Part shown: piece by piece, positions 33,186-45,600 of the stretch | Layout of the letters: every line of letters starts with the position of its first letter | Position numbering within the stretch: position 1 is the stretch's first letter | DNA from: Tricholoma matsutake | Lineage: Eukaryota; Basidiomycota; Agaricomycetes; Agaricales; Tricholomataceae | Assembly: GCA_026075535.2 (NCBI GenBank) | Contig: AP026542.1 | Location: forward strand, 4,526,001-4,590,000 | Reading direction: 5' to 3' | Length of the DNA stretch: 64,000 nt | Notes under the pieces: generated by a model | The model's input: only the letters and a program-made list of their open reading frames with translations | Told to the model about the DNA's origin: nothing | Database searches by the model: none | Program-made: the position numbers and the translations under genes

Positions 33186-35326
33186 ATGTCAGGTACTCCG
33201 TCGTACGCGCCGAAAGCTGCTCCCGGTTTGAAGAAGATCCTACCATATTGGTATCCCTACACGACCATGGCGAAAGAGCGATGGCTAGGACGTGAGCTCT
33301 TGGAAGTCGTGTCCACTGAATTCCGGGACCGTTCGATGGAATACTACGTGCGCGTCTTCTCATTTCGTTCACAGTCGCGAATAACATTTGTCGATCAGAG
33401 GTATGCATTGGAATCAGGTGTAACAACGATTAATGGGAAGATTGCGAAACCAGACACCATAATTAAAAATGGAGATCGTATAGAGTTCGTACGGTGGAAA
33501 TCGATCACCAGACAACCTTAGCTTATGGATATAATGTTCTTGCAGGAACGTGGTCCATAGGCATGAACCTCCTGTTACCTCGACCCCGGTCAAAGTTCTT
33601 CTCCATGACCTCGAGGGCGAATTCATAGTTGTAGACAAACCGGGTAGCATCGTTCGTTCGTTCACAGAATGCAACCCGTACCATACAGCTCTTAACACTC
33701 TTTTTCACTAGCCCGTTCACGCTTCTGGACGATACTTCCGCAACACGCTTGTTGGGATTCTAGAGAATGACTTTGGGTACAAGAAAGCATATAGTAAGTG
33801 CACATACCATCGATCAACGGCGGGTTTCTAATACATTTCAGCTGTCAATAGATTAGACCGATTAACATCAGGCTTAATGATTATTCCGTTGACCGTTGAG
33901 CGTGCCCGTCAACTTACGAGCGAATTTATGGCGGGGACGGTCCGGAAAGTATATGTCGCTCGTTGTAAGGGGCGATTTCCTGCGTGAGTTGGTTTCGAAA
34001 TGAATTTCTACCACCTCGTTTATGGCACCTGTCTGGCAGAGAAGAGACAGTTTGTGAAGAGCCATTGTTGACTGTCGACCGTCAAATGGGACTTAATATT
34101 GTACATCCAGAGGGCAAGGTACATTCAAAATCCGGCCAATATGCCAGTTGTGAAGCATCTGTTTTGTCCAGCCAGCGAAAACAATTTTCAATCTTATTCG
34201 GTATGACCCAAACACAGATAGCTCTGTTGTCAAATGTGGGCCCCATTGTTATCTCACTGATCTCCCCCTTACGCTTTTTAGGTGAACCCCTCACTGGTCG
34301 CTGTACGTTTGTGCAGATTCTTGACAAGACTAAAGTTAAACTCATCCTTCAGCACATCAAATTAGAGTTCATCTCCAGTACCTAGGATGCCCAATCGCTA
34401 ATGATCCTGTTTACTCAGAGACTAAGATCTGGGTTCGTTGCAAGTTCACTCTCTTACATCCGATCATTTGATCTGCTTTATCAGGGCGAAAAGTTGGGCA
34501 AAGGAGGGATCGACATCACTCCAAGCGAAGAACGCTCTGCACCGTCACCGCCTCCTCATCTTAAGTCGGACATGGAGGCATCAGGAAGTCCTGAGTCGTT
34601 GACCAAGACTACGACAAAACATGGCGAGCAGCCGCCTGCCACTCTAGCCACAAAACTCTTGCCCCGTGAGACGGGGCATGATATAGGGATGGGATCACCT
34701 GTTCCCTTGTCAACCGAAGCCGTAGGAGTAATCAGACGACTGCGGAATATGAAGGTACTATTGTACCTCCATCATTATCACTGTTCTCATCGGGATCGCA
34801 GGATGAAGACGAGGACTGGAGTCGCTGGCGGGATGTGGTTTTCCGTGCAAAAGGTGCTCTGACCCCGCATGGTTTGGAAATCAAGCCCCCGCCACCGTCA
34901 AATCAGAGGAAAAGAGGTGGTCACGCAAAGTTCGTGGATGAGACCTTAAACCGGCAGATCACGAATACGGTGAAAAATGTATCCGATACGCTGCCAGCAT
35001 CGTTTTCGTTAGCTCCGACTCCGTCAGAATCGTCAGAAACACCAACACCAGGACGAACATCAACCCCTCCATCACAGCCACCTCAGTTGTCAGACGATGA
35101 AGTCCTTAAAAAGATTGCCACCATGGAACCGCTGGTTGACACAAAAGCGATAGTCCACGAGGAGAACTTGTATTGTCCAGAATGTTACTTGCCTTTGCAT
35201 CCTGATCCCAAACCGGAGAGATTATATATATTCTTGCATGCACTGAGGTACACGACGAACTTGGGATCATTCGAGACAGGGCTGCCAGAGTGGGCTGCGG
35301 AGGGATGGACCTGGGATTCTTCATGA
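33186..35326 (+). CDS. PUS9: tRNA pseudouridine(32) synthase, Pus9/RluA type
   Basis: Read from ATG 33186 ([13 protein letters not shown]) through about nine introns to TGA 35324. Segments: an S4-like RNA-binding part ([20 protein letters not shown]), then VVDKPGSI before [12 protein letters not shown]. Next comes the catalytic motif [11 protein letters not shown] near 33855, whose Asp attacks the uridine, then [22 protein letters not shown], and [17 protein letters not shown] near 34290-34400, spliced across an intron. The C-terminal [20 protein letters not shown] then FLHALRYTT is typical of fungal Pus9-like enzymes. The family converts uridine 32 of tRNAs to pseudouridine. A charged, disordered linker (~34500-35100) separates the catalytic core from this tail. 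An earlier start (near 33075, MFQKSVQ) is possible and could give a mitochondrial form. Confidence 0.88.
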
Positions 35327-35497
35327 GGCCGACAGACATGGATGGCTTTGTATCATTAGCAATTCCGCAAAAAAAAAACTACAATATATGATCAAGGGGT
35401 TACTGGGTTGTGTACGTTAGTTCACAATACAGTCAACCAGTTAAAAATAATGACCTTGATAAACTTGGCCATGAATTTTCTGGACAGAAAAGAGTCA

Positions 35498-36426
35498 TCA
35501 GACGGAAGCAGAATGACTATGGGTGACATACTTGTGAAATTCTGTTCGTAGGAGATCATTAACAAAATGACCACCCTGCTTGTCTTTCACGTTCATCGCC
35601 TGATTCTTGAATATTAGATCTGTTACATAGAAAAAATCGGTTAGGGAAGAAATGGGATATTTAAAACGGACGAGACGCACCGTCATCCCACCGTCTTTTC
35701 ACTGAAAATGTCCCAGGTACAGTCGTGTTGACGCCATTAGGCGTCTGCTGTCCCAGCGCAGCTGCAAGGTTGAGAAGAGGGTTTCCTGTGGCGATCTCAA
35801 CCTCTCGAGCTGCAGCGTCAGTGGCAGACTGCTCCTGCTCCTGCCGTGCTTTGTCTTCTGCTCGTTCACGTTTGATTTTTTCAAGTTCACGGAGAAGTTC
35901 GGCCGTGTCATCATCATCATCATCATCAGAGTCTTCATCACTGCGCACGCATGAACTCTACATGTCTGCAGAGGGTCAACAAAAAATTCACACCTATCGC
36001 CTTCTTCTCCTTCATCTTTGTCCTGCCCGGCTGTCTTCTCATTCTTCTCGTCCTCGTCGTCATCCTTATCCAACTCAAGAGCTTCTTGTAGCAGCTTCCT
36101 CCGTTTATTAGCTTCCTCGTCCATTGAACCATTCTCAATAGGTAATGGTGGCTTTCCTTCCGCTTTCCGCTTCTTGTTCTTTGCTTCCTGTTCTGCAGCT
36201 AGCAGCTCTGCCCTGAGATCCCGCTTCTGCACCTCCGCCGTTGAAGTCTGACCTATTTGTCTGGAACCAGTCGATCAACAATCGAGTTCGTTATTCAATA
36301 ACGGCGTTCATACCGAAATTTGAGTTTTGTGTGTGCTGCCATGTCCCTCACAGAGAATTGGCGGGAGCCGCCTTTTACATCTTTCGCCTGAGCGGGATCC
36401 CATGTCGGTCTATGAGCCGTAGACAT
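35498..36426 (-). CDS. CWC15: Pre-mRNA splicing factor Cwc15/Cwf15
   Basis: Exon 1 (36426-36314) reads [20 protein letters not shown] and [17 protein letters not shown], the invariant Cwc15 N-terminus. Exon 2 starts near 36260 after an intron and reads [20 protein letters not shown], then a Lys/Glu-rich helix and an acidic stretch. Exon 3 begins [11 protein letters not shown] (near 35940), followed by [29 protein letters not shown] and FSVKRRWDD. The last exon gives [20 protein letters not shown] and stops at 35498. Cwc15 belongs to the Prp19-associated complex of the active spliceosome, in the nucleus. The family usually ends near EFHRKFM; here the end is THSHSASV, so the last few residues differ. 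The gene converges with the Pus9 gene, ends 172 bases apart. Confidence 0.95.
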
Positions 36427-37055
36427 TGCGCTGAATTGCTGTTGAAGTCAAAAGAACTTCCAGTGATCCAAAATTTGTTCGATATGGAATAAGTTTCCCA
36501 GCACGTGGCTGATATTAGTTCTAATTTTCGGGTCAATCACGCATATTGAAGTGGCCAGACTTGGTCACCTTTATGCAACTTGGCTGCATCTTGTCCCAGC
36601 TATACAAATCCTATCGCAATCTGTCTTTTCAGTCTAACAGTTGATCTCTTCGGATGAGCCAGATTCTGAGGTGATACGAGTCCCTACGCCTTCAAGTTCC
36701 GTTTGCGCTTAACTTCGAAGTTTAACACCATTTTCTAGCAACTCGTTTTTGCTATTCTATGTATGATGGTATTTAGTACTTACATTTTGCTCACGAATCC
36801 ATATTGCTGTTCTGATTTCACGTAGGATTTCCCTTGTGATGGTCAATCAACGAGTCGAGGGCTCTCGTGTTGCGCCGGATTACGCGATATCTAGTTGGCA
36901 ACAGTAATGTTCAAGTTGCTAGGCCATTACTAGGCTAATGCGATCTACATGATTGCGGATTTAAAAACGACAAGGGTTGGTCCTAATGTTACATAAATAC
37001 ACATAATAAAAAACAGCGACAGTGATACTATCAGTGATAGCAGCAAAGTCCAAAA
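36427..37055. other. Intergenic, promoter side of CWC15
   Basis: No coding signal is seen. It contains the upstream region of the Cwc15 gene and the 3' end of the next gene on the same strand. Confidence 0.5.
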
Positions 37056-38695
37056 TCACGTTACCAACGATAGACGGCCCGTGCGATACATGAGATAGTC
37101 CCGGCGTAGACGCGCGCGCTTCGCCTTCCCTTCCATCTGGATATTTTTGTAGGCCTCCCGGGTGGGAAAGTCAGATCTCCGCATTCGTTGCTCCTCAGAT
37201 ATGGATTCAGTCAGCATGTCATGCAGCTGTCGTATTCTCAGTCGGTCAAACAATTTCTAACATGAATTCATTAAGAGAGAGAGAAAGAGATTAGTATTCT
37301 GCTCACATTGAACCTTGTATTGAGATCCGACAGCTTAGTTTCAAATTGCCTGAGTTTCTCGAGAGCTCTGTTGATTGCCTTTAGCCCCGGTCGCGATCTC
37401 TTCATGCGCTCTTCAAGTGAAGATAACCGTTGCAGGGTTCTGAGCAAAGGGTGTCTCAACGGTACTCGGACATTTCAGACAAGTCACAAGATACCTTAGA
37501 AGTGAAAGTAACCGGTCACTGTACTTTTTCTGCCATGTTTGAGAGCGCAATCTCCAATGTTCTTTGGTAAACCGACTCCGTCGATTCAGGGTCGCAGTCA
37601 AACTAGACAGAATTATTTTAATGCGCCCACACATGTCTACAGCAAGCTGGGGACGAATGTCCGCAGTGTTACGAACATTCCAAAAAATCTACGCAATACC
37701 TTATTAGCGAGGGTCCTCAGCACTATACAGCTAAAACAGGAGTTACAGACCAGGTCCATGGTATCCAGGCTCCCAAGTGCAATTTCAACTAGGCGTAGGT
37801 TAGATTGCAGGACGGTAGATTCTTGAAAGTCATGAAATTCGCGGTTAGCATGTGAAGGGGACAAAGGAGGAGGATGAGTCGGACGTTCCCGCACAGGCGA
37901 GTGCGGGTTGGGTAGACTTGGGGTTGTGTTCTGCGGCGGAGGGACGTTACCCAACGGGGTAGAATGCTGTTCAGCATGCGGCATTCCTCCTTGACCTGAT
38001 TTCGGGCTCGAATAAAATAGAGGGTTTGTCTCTGGTAAACCTGGGTTTTGTTTCCGCAGTGGAGGCGTACTTGACATGGGAAAGACTTTTTCAACAGGCG
38101 GTGATCCCATTTGACTAGGATCCAAGCTAGAAAGCTTAGGATAAGGTGTGGCGCGCCAATTCAGGCTTCCAGCAGACGTGAGACGCCCCAGCTCGGTGAT
38201 ATCAATCCGCCTAGCTCTGAAATTGGGTGCGGGTGGAGGGGTGGCATTCGATGGGAGAGGTCGAGTTATTGTGATGGGTCCATCATACTCCCCAGGAATC
38301 ACTGTATTTCCCTCCGAGTCCGATTTATTTGTTTTGATGCGGGAAATCGAACCACTCAAGTCCTCCAATTTTCCATGCTCCTGGTAACGAATACCTCCAA
38401 ACCCGTCTGGCTGCCATCCGCCCTCGATGGTGTAATGCTCAACTCGAAGTCGGGGTGGGGGTGGAGCATCCTGGACTTCCATTTGTGGATCAGTAACCAT
38501 TGGCGGAGGGAAAGGAGTTCCATCCATGAATAGTCCTAGAGGACTTGGATGGTAATTCGGATGAGGGGGCTGTGAGGCCGAATCCACCTGTGGAGTGAAT
38601 ATTTCTGGTATACGTTCGTAGGTCGTCGTCGTTGCGTCATGAGTTTGTGGCGTTCTGGGTCGTGAGATGCCCCTCAATGATCTTTGGGAAAGCAT
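37056..38695 (-). CDS. Unknown protein: Pro-rich N-half, coiled-coil C-half
   Basis: The start is taken at ATG 38695 (MLSQRSLRGISRPRTPQTHD). The first exon, to about 37702, codes for ~330 mostly disordered residues with a few conserved-looking patches (EGGWQPDGFGGIRYQEHGKL, RIDITELGRL, SLNWRATPYPKLS). After introns the C-terminal half is basic and helical: LAVDMCGRIKIILSSLTATL, EEQRMRRSDFPTREAYKNIQ, MEGKAKRARLRRDYLMY, stop at 37056. I do not recognise the family. The helical half suggests a structural or adaptor role, an inference only. The reading extends beyond ATG 38695 to 38809, but no other ATG gives a more convincing start. Confidence 0.6.
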
Positions 38696-39106
38696 GGTGA
38701 TCGTGAATAAGCAATTGAATTGAGAATAAGAACTTGAATTAAAGGTGAGTCGAAGAAAGAGAATAGCGTTTCGTAGACCAGGCTGCACAGAAGTAACCAC
38801 TACAACCAATACATAAGTAGCATTGGCCTAGACCTGTTAATAGAATACTTTCCGTTGTCAAATGTTTATAAAACAAGATAAGAGGAAGACCATACCATGG
38901 CGAAAAGTAAAACACGTCGCCGTCAACGTCGTTGTTGAACGAACAAGGGTCAGGGGCAAACGCGATAAAAACTAAACACAATTATTTCCTTTTACGGACT
39001 GTAATAACCATTCAAGTTAACACAGAAGGAGTTGCACAAGTTAAGTAAGTAAATTATCTTGCGATCTAAAATCTATCACATATTCTACAGCGAGCAGAAA
39101 GCAACC

Positions 39107-40864
39107 TCAAAACAGCCTCACGAAATTACTCGGGAACACATGTCTCCCCTCTTCCCTCCTTTCCTCATCCAACAGCTCTCCACTCCACCATCCATCATCC
39201 GGTGTCGCTGTAACAGCAATAACATCTCCCGTTTGGAAATCAAACTCTTCGTCGATGGTCGCAGTATAATTATACAGTGCTTCCACTAAAAGGAAAAGTA
39301 AAATGACGATGTTTCAACGCAGGTCCAGTCCAAACTAAGGAGCACCCACCATAAAACAGAATCCTCTCACCCGTTTCCTGGTCTAGGGGAGGCAATGGAG
39401 GCATCGCAGGCGGAATTTCCTGGTCGCCTAACTGGTGTGCGCCTGGTATCGGTAGAGGCGTCGACTGTCTCACAGAACGACGCGTCGCCGTACGTGATAC
39501 CTCACGAGAAGAATCCGGTGCTGGCAATTGCGGTACATTATTATCAGAAGGTCGTTGGTAGGAATTGTTCGTGGAAGAACTATTGTCTCGAGAACGAGAA
39601 TTCTGTGATGGCGTTGAAGATTGCCTAGCGCTGCGTCTGTGGTTTTTGCCATTGACTTCTGGAGTCCGAGCGGCAGACTCGTCGGCTAGTGATGGTTGCT
39701 CTGTCTGTGGAACTTGCTGTGAGGGAGTGTAAACCTGTGTTGTTCTCTTCGTAACACGAACGAAGTTGGCAAAGCGTGCAGGAACAGTCGATGAGGATGA
39801 AGGAAGATCCTTGCCGTTGAAGGGGCGGGCTTCTGGTATGAAGTTTCCTGTCCCGCAACCATTGACAAAGTTCATGACATCCCGTTCGGTTCCAAAGTTT
39901 TCTAGAGTAGTCCGTATTCTTTCACATGCCTGTTGGGTTCGCAATTAGCGGCGACGCTCATCGAAGTCTTAACAAATCACCTCATCGTCAGAAACACATA
40001 TGGTCGAGACAAGATTCGCATACGACCAAAGAATATCTTTCATAAATTCCATGCGTTCCTCCTCCAGATCCTGGCACGTGTCACAAAAATTCTTCCAATC
40101 TGCCTCCCATCCGGGCATCATATCCACCAATGCATTCGTGAAATTTTCCAAGTCTTTCTCGTTGGCTTGAACTGTCTGTTGCGCCCTTACCAACTTGGAC
40201 TGGATCCGCTCAAGATCCTTCCCCTGAGCAAAAGTGCTCTGCTGTGTGAACGAAGTTATTCTTATATAATCTCTGTTATACTTCTCCCGAGCTTTCGACA
40301 CAAAAGCCTCTTGTGCTTGTTTTGCCTTGAACCCTTTCTCTACTGCTGCCTGATTTCGTTTATGATTGACGTGTTTTGCATGATGCATTGACGTTGGTAT
40401 CTCGAGATCCGACCGGATAGCAGAAGCGAGTTCGAGGTGGGCGGCCGCCTGGTTTTCGGTTTCGAGCCTTAGGGCATCGATAGAATTTCGTAGTTCACTT
40501 ATGTAGTGATCAGCTGTAGAATCTCAAACAAAGTGTACTATTTACCCAATTTCATGCCCACCTAATGCCGCCTTAGACAACGCTGCGAGTCGCGTTGCAT
40601 ATTGTTCTTCAATAGCTGCCCTATGTAAGACTATGTTGGCGAAGAAGCTCTCGCATGCGGTGTAGTTCAGACTAACCTTTCATTCCAGAAACTCTTCAGT
40701 TCTTCCGTTGTCTTTGCTGTGTCACGCATGCGAGCTAACAAAACATTGACACCATCGTCCCCTTGACCCCAGAAGGAGTTGCAGAAATCCGCCGAATTGC
40801 TCCCATGGAGGCCAGAGCTACGGGGTCCGTTCGCGACATACTGATACTGCTCTGGGACATGCAT
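39107..40864 (-). CDS. F-BAR and SH3 domain protein (Cdc15/Imp2/Hof1-like)
   Basis: Start at ATG 40864 (MHVPEQYQYV). An F-BAR (FCH) domain opens with DFCNSFWGQGDDGVNVLLAR and TAKTTEELKSFWNERL, then continues across introns through IEEQYATRLAALSKAALG, KHVNHKRNQAAVEKGFKAK and DLERIQSKLVRAQQTVQ. A disordered Ser/Pro/Arg-rich linker follows (~39380-39850). The last exon encodes an SH3 domain: VEALYNYTATIDEEFDFQTG, DGWWSGELLDEERREEG, HVFPSNFVRLF, stop at 39107. F-BAR domains bend and bind the plasma membrane; in yeasts Cdc15, Imp2 and Hof1 organise the contractile ring and septum. The order F-BAR, linker, single C-terminal SH3 fits that group. No Rho-GAP domain is seen. Confidence 0.88.
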
Positions 40865-43183
40865 CTCAAAGGAAGGGTGGTGAAAGAATGGAATGGACAC
40901 CGGGGAGTGTGAGTGGTATTTGATGTCATAATGCAGTGTTACAACCGGTTGGCAGGTCAAATCATCGGTGGTTTGATGAGATGAAGTGGAAGATCATCCA
41001 AAGCAAAATGTTTGATTGAAACTTGGTTCCTCGACATAAAACTATACACGTGACTCGAAACCAACTGGCCTAGATGCGCCTAACTGAAACGATATAATCA
41101 AGCAAATGTAATAATCATTGCATTAATGTTTCATGGCAGCCAGCCCAGCGATATCGGGTGCTAAGTGTGACTCCTTCGGTCAAGATGGACCGCCGGTCCT
41201 ACATATGTAATCATGGACTGAGTTTGATATCTCTTAGGCCTGATCATCGATCATCAAATACAACAGCACAAGGAATACTACGGTACACTCTGGTCGGCAT
41301 GTACACGACACACGATATCACCACACGAACAAAAGGCAGCTTGAATAATTTTTCATCCACCACCGACACAACAGCGATGAAAACGGACGCACGCCGGAAC
41401 GCGCTGCTGCAGGATCCGGTCCCTGACAGTGACATAGATGATGACAACCTGAACCGTTTCGTGTCATCTGCCCCACCAAACAATTCTATGAGTTTTACAC
41501 TGATATTTACAATGTTTACAATTTGATATCCGCCTACATTTACAAAGACCTAGGACGTTGTTAACAGAGTGTGGGACGAAAGGAGCTAACCCTTGAATAG
41601 CTCTACTACATATGTCACTTGTTGTCTGTTGAGGGTCCAGCGAAAAATGCAATTCGCCATCCTGGTTTGGCACATTTTATATGTCGACCGTTGAAAAGCA
41701 TGTGGCAGTGGGGACAAGTTCAGATCCCCGTCGTCCAGAAGAACAATATTGGACAATTTGAACTTGCTTTGAGCCCACGTCACTTTCGACGCGGAGACGG
41801 TCGGAAATGGAGGTACTATCTGCAACACCAGCTCGTTACACTCCGTCTAGGACGGGGAAATTGTTTGTCATAGAATTACTTGCACCGTACTTGTGCATCA
41901 TGGAGTAAGTACGGCGACAAATTGATTCTCCGTTCTTATTGGACCGCTTTCTCAGATATCGGTTATAATTAGAGCATGCAGTTTGAGTTCCAGTCAAGGC
42001 GTTTGAAGACAGTTATCCAACTTCGAATTACCTGGGTATAGATTCTTGGCCAGACTTGCCCCCTCGCTCCCATATACTTCGTTATAATAGTAGCGGTCAA
42101 ATTAACTTATGTCCACGATTTGGATGATTATCGAAGGCTATGTGCTTACATTTTGCCTACATCACGCAGAGGCCCATAAATCGTCCCGTATATAATCACC
42201 CTGAATTATAAGGTGACTCCATAAAGATGAATTTGTGAGTACCTCTGGGAAGCTTGCCTTATCGATATCCGTTTGGCTCAAAGTCGAAGTCAGTTAGCAA
42301 GCAGCTGTGCAGCTATTCTCACGGAGGCTTGGCTTCAAAAACAAGCATCGCTTAGTAATCATCTGCATTTTCGATCGGGAGCAAGCTCCCCAATAATCAC
42401 AATAAATCGTCCACTAAATCGCCTATGTACATTTGACCGCTACTCATTTAGTGGGTCAACTTTGTGGCTAGGCTGACAGACTTTTCTGGTTTTTATCGAA
42501 CCAGAGCGAACCCGGAATATTCGGCTTCATTGTCATGTATCAATCTCGTATGTTTTTACTTGCCATGGTTGTTCTTTCAATCCTTTTCTGGACAGGAACC
42601 ATTGTAGTGGGCATAGGTATCACAGGTCTGTTGGATTTCATCTACTTATCTTCTCACGCTTAACACTGAGCCAATTCGTGTATCCTACTGAGGCTGTGCG
42701 CCACACATATAGAAGATGAACGTGTTCACGATTGGTCCGGTAAGCCCTTTATGACCAAGACGAAAAAGTGTTGATGCGATAATTATAAGGGTAACTGAAA
42801 TGCCATGACGATAACGACATGTTGGATTTGCTGAACGAGGCCAGTGACTGAGTAAGTATTTATTGTGCTATGTAATTTGGCGGCTTCCTTTGAAGCAGTT
42901 CTTTCTGGGCTCAAGGATCGTCGAGGCCCCGTGGTGATCGTCGTTGTTGTGGTGCAGTGTCGGTGTTCATGGGAACATCCAATTATTCCTTGGGGTACTG
43001 CCACCCACACGTTGTCTTCCGATTTGCCTTCGGTTCAATGGTGTCGTGTTTAGTTATTCTAAATCCTGCGAGGCTATTCTATCTTATTCTCCATTCTGAA
43101 CAAAACCACAGTGGGCATGTTCAAATACGTTCGCCACTTTGGCCCCCAACCACTTACTACCCCCCTCAAAGCGCAATTGACTG
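40865..43183. other. Long intergenic stretch; may hide 5' exons of the F-box-like gene
   Basis: No convincing gene between 40960 and ~42500; frames at 41158-41526 and 41619-41873 lack conserved segments. From ~42540 on, short pieces such as WEHPIIPWGTATHTLSSDLP (near 42970) could be exon remnants of the following F-box-like gene, but I could not connect them. Confidence 0.4.
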
Positions 43184-44597
43184 ATGACGTCTCGTGTGAA
43201 TCTGCTGCCGGTCGCTCACATCAAGAGTTTCCAAGATTTCAGCCCGAGAGGACCTCTAGTCGACATCACTTCGAACTACTTGCTCTATGCTCCGACTTCA
43301 CGAGGACAGAAGCGTTCTAAGGATTTCCTTGCATATACCCCATTGTTTCCAACTTCTCGTGGCACCGGATTTGTCCAGAATCTACACCTGCTGCAATATC
43401 CGCTTAACTTGCAGGGTGACGAGAGAGTTGCGGCATTTCAGTTGGATGAAAGCCAGGAATTATTGGCTATGATCATCTTGTTCGTAGTGCTTTCCATATC
43501 TTTCGATCCTTGGTTGATTCTGTTTTAACTCATCCAGAAATACATCACAACACGTAGCAGTTCTGCAATTCTTGGGCTTTCCTCGGGCTGGCTTCCACCA
43601 TCTCACCACTGCACCACAAACGGGAATTTTTCTTCATTTCGAAGACATTGACACGTGTCAAGTTCAGATCCACAAGGATAACATTGGAGTCTTAATCTGT
43701 GGCGAGACAAATAGCCTGACGGTGTACGATTGGAAGACTGGTAGGACAAGAGCGGTTCGTATTTCTTGTTCATCTTTACTTTTGTATCCGCTAAGTCATC
43801 ATTATTTAAAGCAATACGCTCCGATTGGCAGGGAAAGTATCACGGCTTTTTCCTTCCTGACGCCCAACGCTATTGTGACCACGAATTTATCAACTCTGCA
43901 AATCGAACTGTGGATTCTTACAGATTCTAAAATGTTTCAAACTGGGTCCCTTGGACTTCCGGCAATCCGACCTGGAATCGCTGTTGAAGGGCTAGATTGC
44001 ACACCACTGAGCCCCGATCAACTCCTGGATCCACAATTCTCTCCTGTCATTACGTTCAATCTCCTCATGTGCAAAGACACGCCGCGCGGCTCGACTTCGT
44101 ATTGTCTGGTAAAATTTGTCGTGAATACGGCTACCTTGTTCGATCTCGGTTTCTCCGATGTAGGGCCTTCAAAGCGGGGTTTCAAACGTCATTTCCCTTG
44201 GGCAGTATGGGGACCTCAGGCAACCCGATGCTTCGATGGTTCTTGCGCCGTCGACGATTGTAATCGTGGTGGTCAGTATTTTGTCTCTTTGTCTGACGCA
44301 GAATGCACGGAACCGTACAAGCTGTCTATTTACGACTTTGGTCGGGCTGAATCTCTCCGGAATGTGCAGAAGCTTGAGCCGCGGTTCAATTGTCAGGAAC
44401 TACAACATATCTCTGTGTTCCAAGAGGATGTGTATACATTGATGCCTCGTTCGCTTCTGCTATATCAGGTCGTTGCGCCCAGTGACAGGATCCTAGTTGA
44501 TCGTGATCGTGTTTTTGCATTCAAGGTGTGTGCTCGTCCTTTCCGTGAGACGCAAGTTCATGTGAGCTATGCGCCGTTAGTATCGCCACGAAGATGA
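43184..44597 (+). CDS. F-box-family-like protein (beta-rich C-terminal part); 5' end unresolved
   Basis: Readable exons: from ATG 43184, GPLVDITSNYLLYAPTSRG (from ~43250), then TSRGTGFVQNLHLLQYPLNL and FQLDESQELLAM. After an intron come LGFPRAGFHHLTTAPQTGIF and NIGVLICGETNSLTVYDWKT. After another come YAPIGRESITAFSFLTPNAI and IELWILTDSK, and then a long exon to the stop at 44597 ending in FAFKVCARPFRETQVHVSYA. The shape (a stretch ending in QDLLxL-like sequence, an ...YDWKTG repeat, a C-terminal RPFRETxVHVSYAP) is that of a large mushroom family annotated as F-box proteins. The F-box itself should lie upstream and I could not identify it, so the gene may be 5'-eroded. Confidence 0.55.
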
Positions 44598-45600
44598 TCA
44601 TCCCTCAATCACGTTGTATTACTTTTGACTTGTGACTTATTTACTGGTGTTGGTAGTTGCGCACATATTTGTGGCAACTATCAGGCCAGTTAACTCATCC
44701 AGTATATTTACATAATCTTATTTCTTGCCTGCTATTTTAGTAGTTAGTCTAATTTTGGACCTTCCGAACATCACGATCTGATGCGCCCTGTAATTCACCG
44801 CTCTTCTTTCTGCGCCCACATTGAGTGGGAAATTAGAAAGTATTACAGAACAAATTCTATTTGGGAAAAAGTGGACAACAAGCAACTCTTTTCTAACTTA
44901 CCAAGTGACCTTCGTCTTAAAAGCGTGAAGCTTGGGTGGATAAACATGATCTGCCTCTTATCCATTGTAAAGATGCACTCTATACAAAGATTGGAGTAAG
45001 AAAGGTAAAACCAGGTTGAAACCAGGCTCAGATTATGCGCTCTATAAAGTACTCGTTCCGGAGGGATTGCAGCATGCGATGTTGGGGTCAATCGCACAAG
45101 AGCGAGGAAAAGGGCTGTGGTCCAGTAGACACGGGCCTCCTCGTGGACTGGACTTGGCATGTACCTAACGATAAAATTGCGGTCATCACTGTATGTTACC
45201 CTAAAACAAATTGTGTCAGAAATTGGGCCTTTGTAGGATGTCAACTAACCTCATCGACTTTCATTCCTCTTCTTTGTCAAGAAGGGTGTGTGCGGACTCC
45301 AGTTTTTCCAAATTAAATGAACATTGAAGGAGCAGATATGTACGCTTCTGCCGGAAGCACTGCAAGGTAAATATAGCTATAGTACGATCAGCTTACGAGC
45401 AGGCTTTGATCTTTAATTCACGACGTTTCTGCACGTAGTTTTTGAGGAGACGTGTAGAGTGCTCAGCCGTTCACAGGTGTGAATCATTAGCGCTTCAGCA
45501 GTTACGGTGCAGACACTACTTAAGCCAAACTTAAGCGTCAGTCACGTGCCGAGTAAATATGAATCTAAATTTAAAACAAGTAAAACTATCTTCTTCAAAA
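44598..45600. other. Intergenic, no gene supported
   Basis: A 133-codon reverse frame (44843-45244) lies here without recognisable features. The end contains the upstream region of the RS-rich gene. Confidence 0.4.

Noticed and set aside
44843..45244. 133-codon minus-strand frame between two genes
   Set aside because: No domain or splice context was recognised; kept only as a remark.
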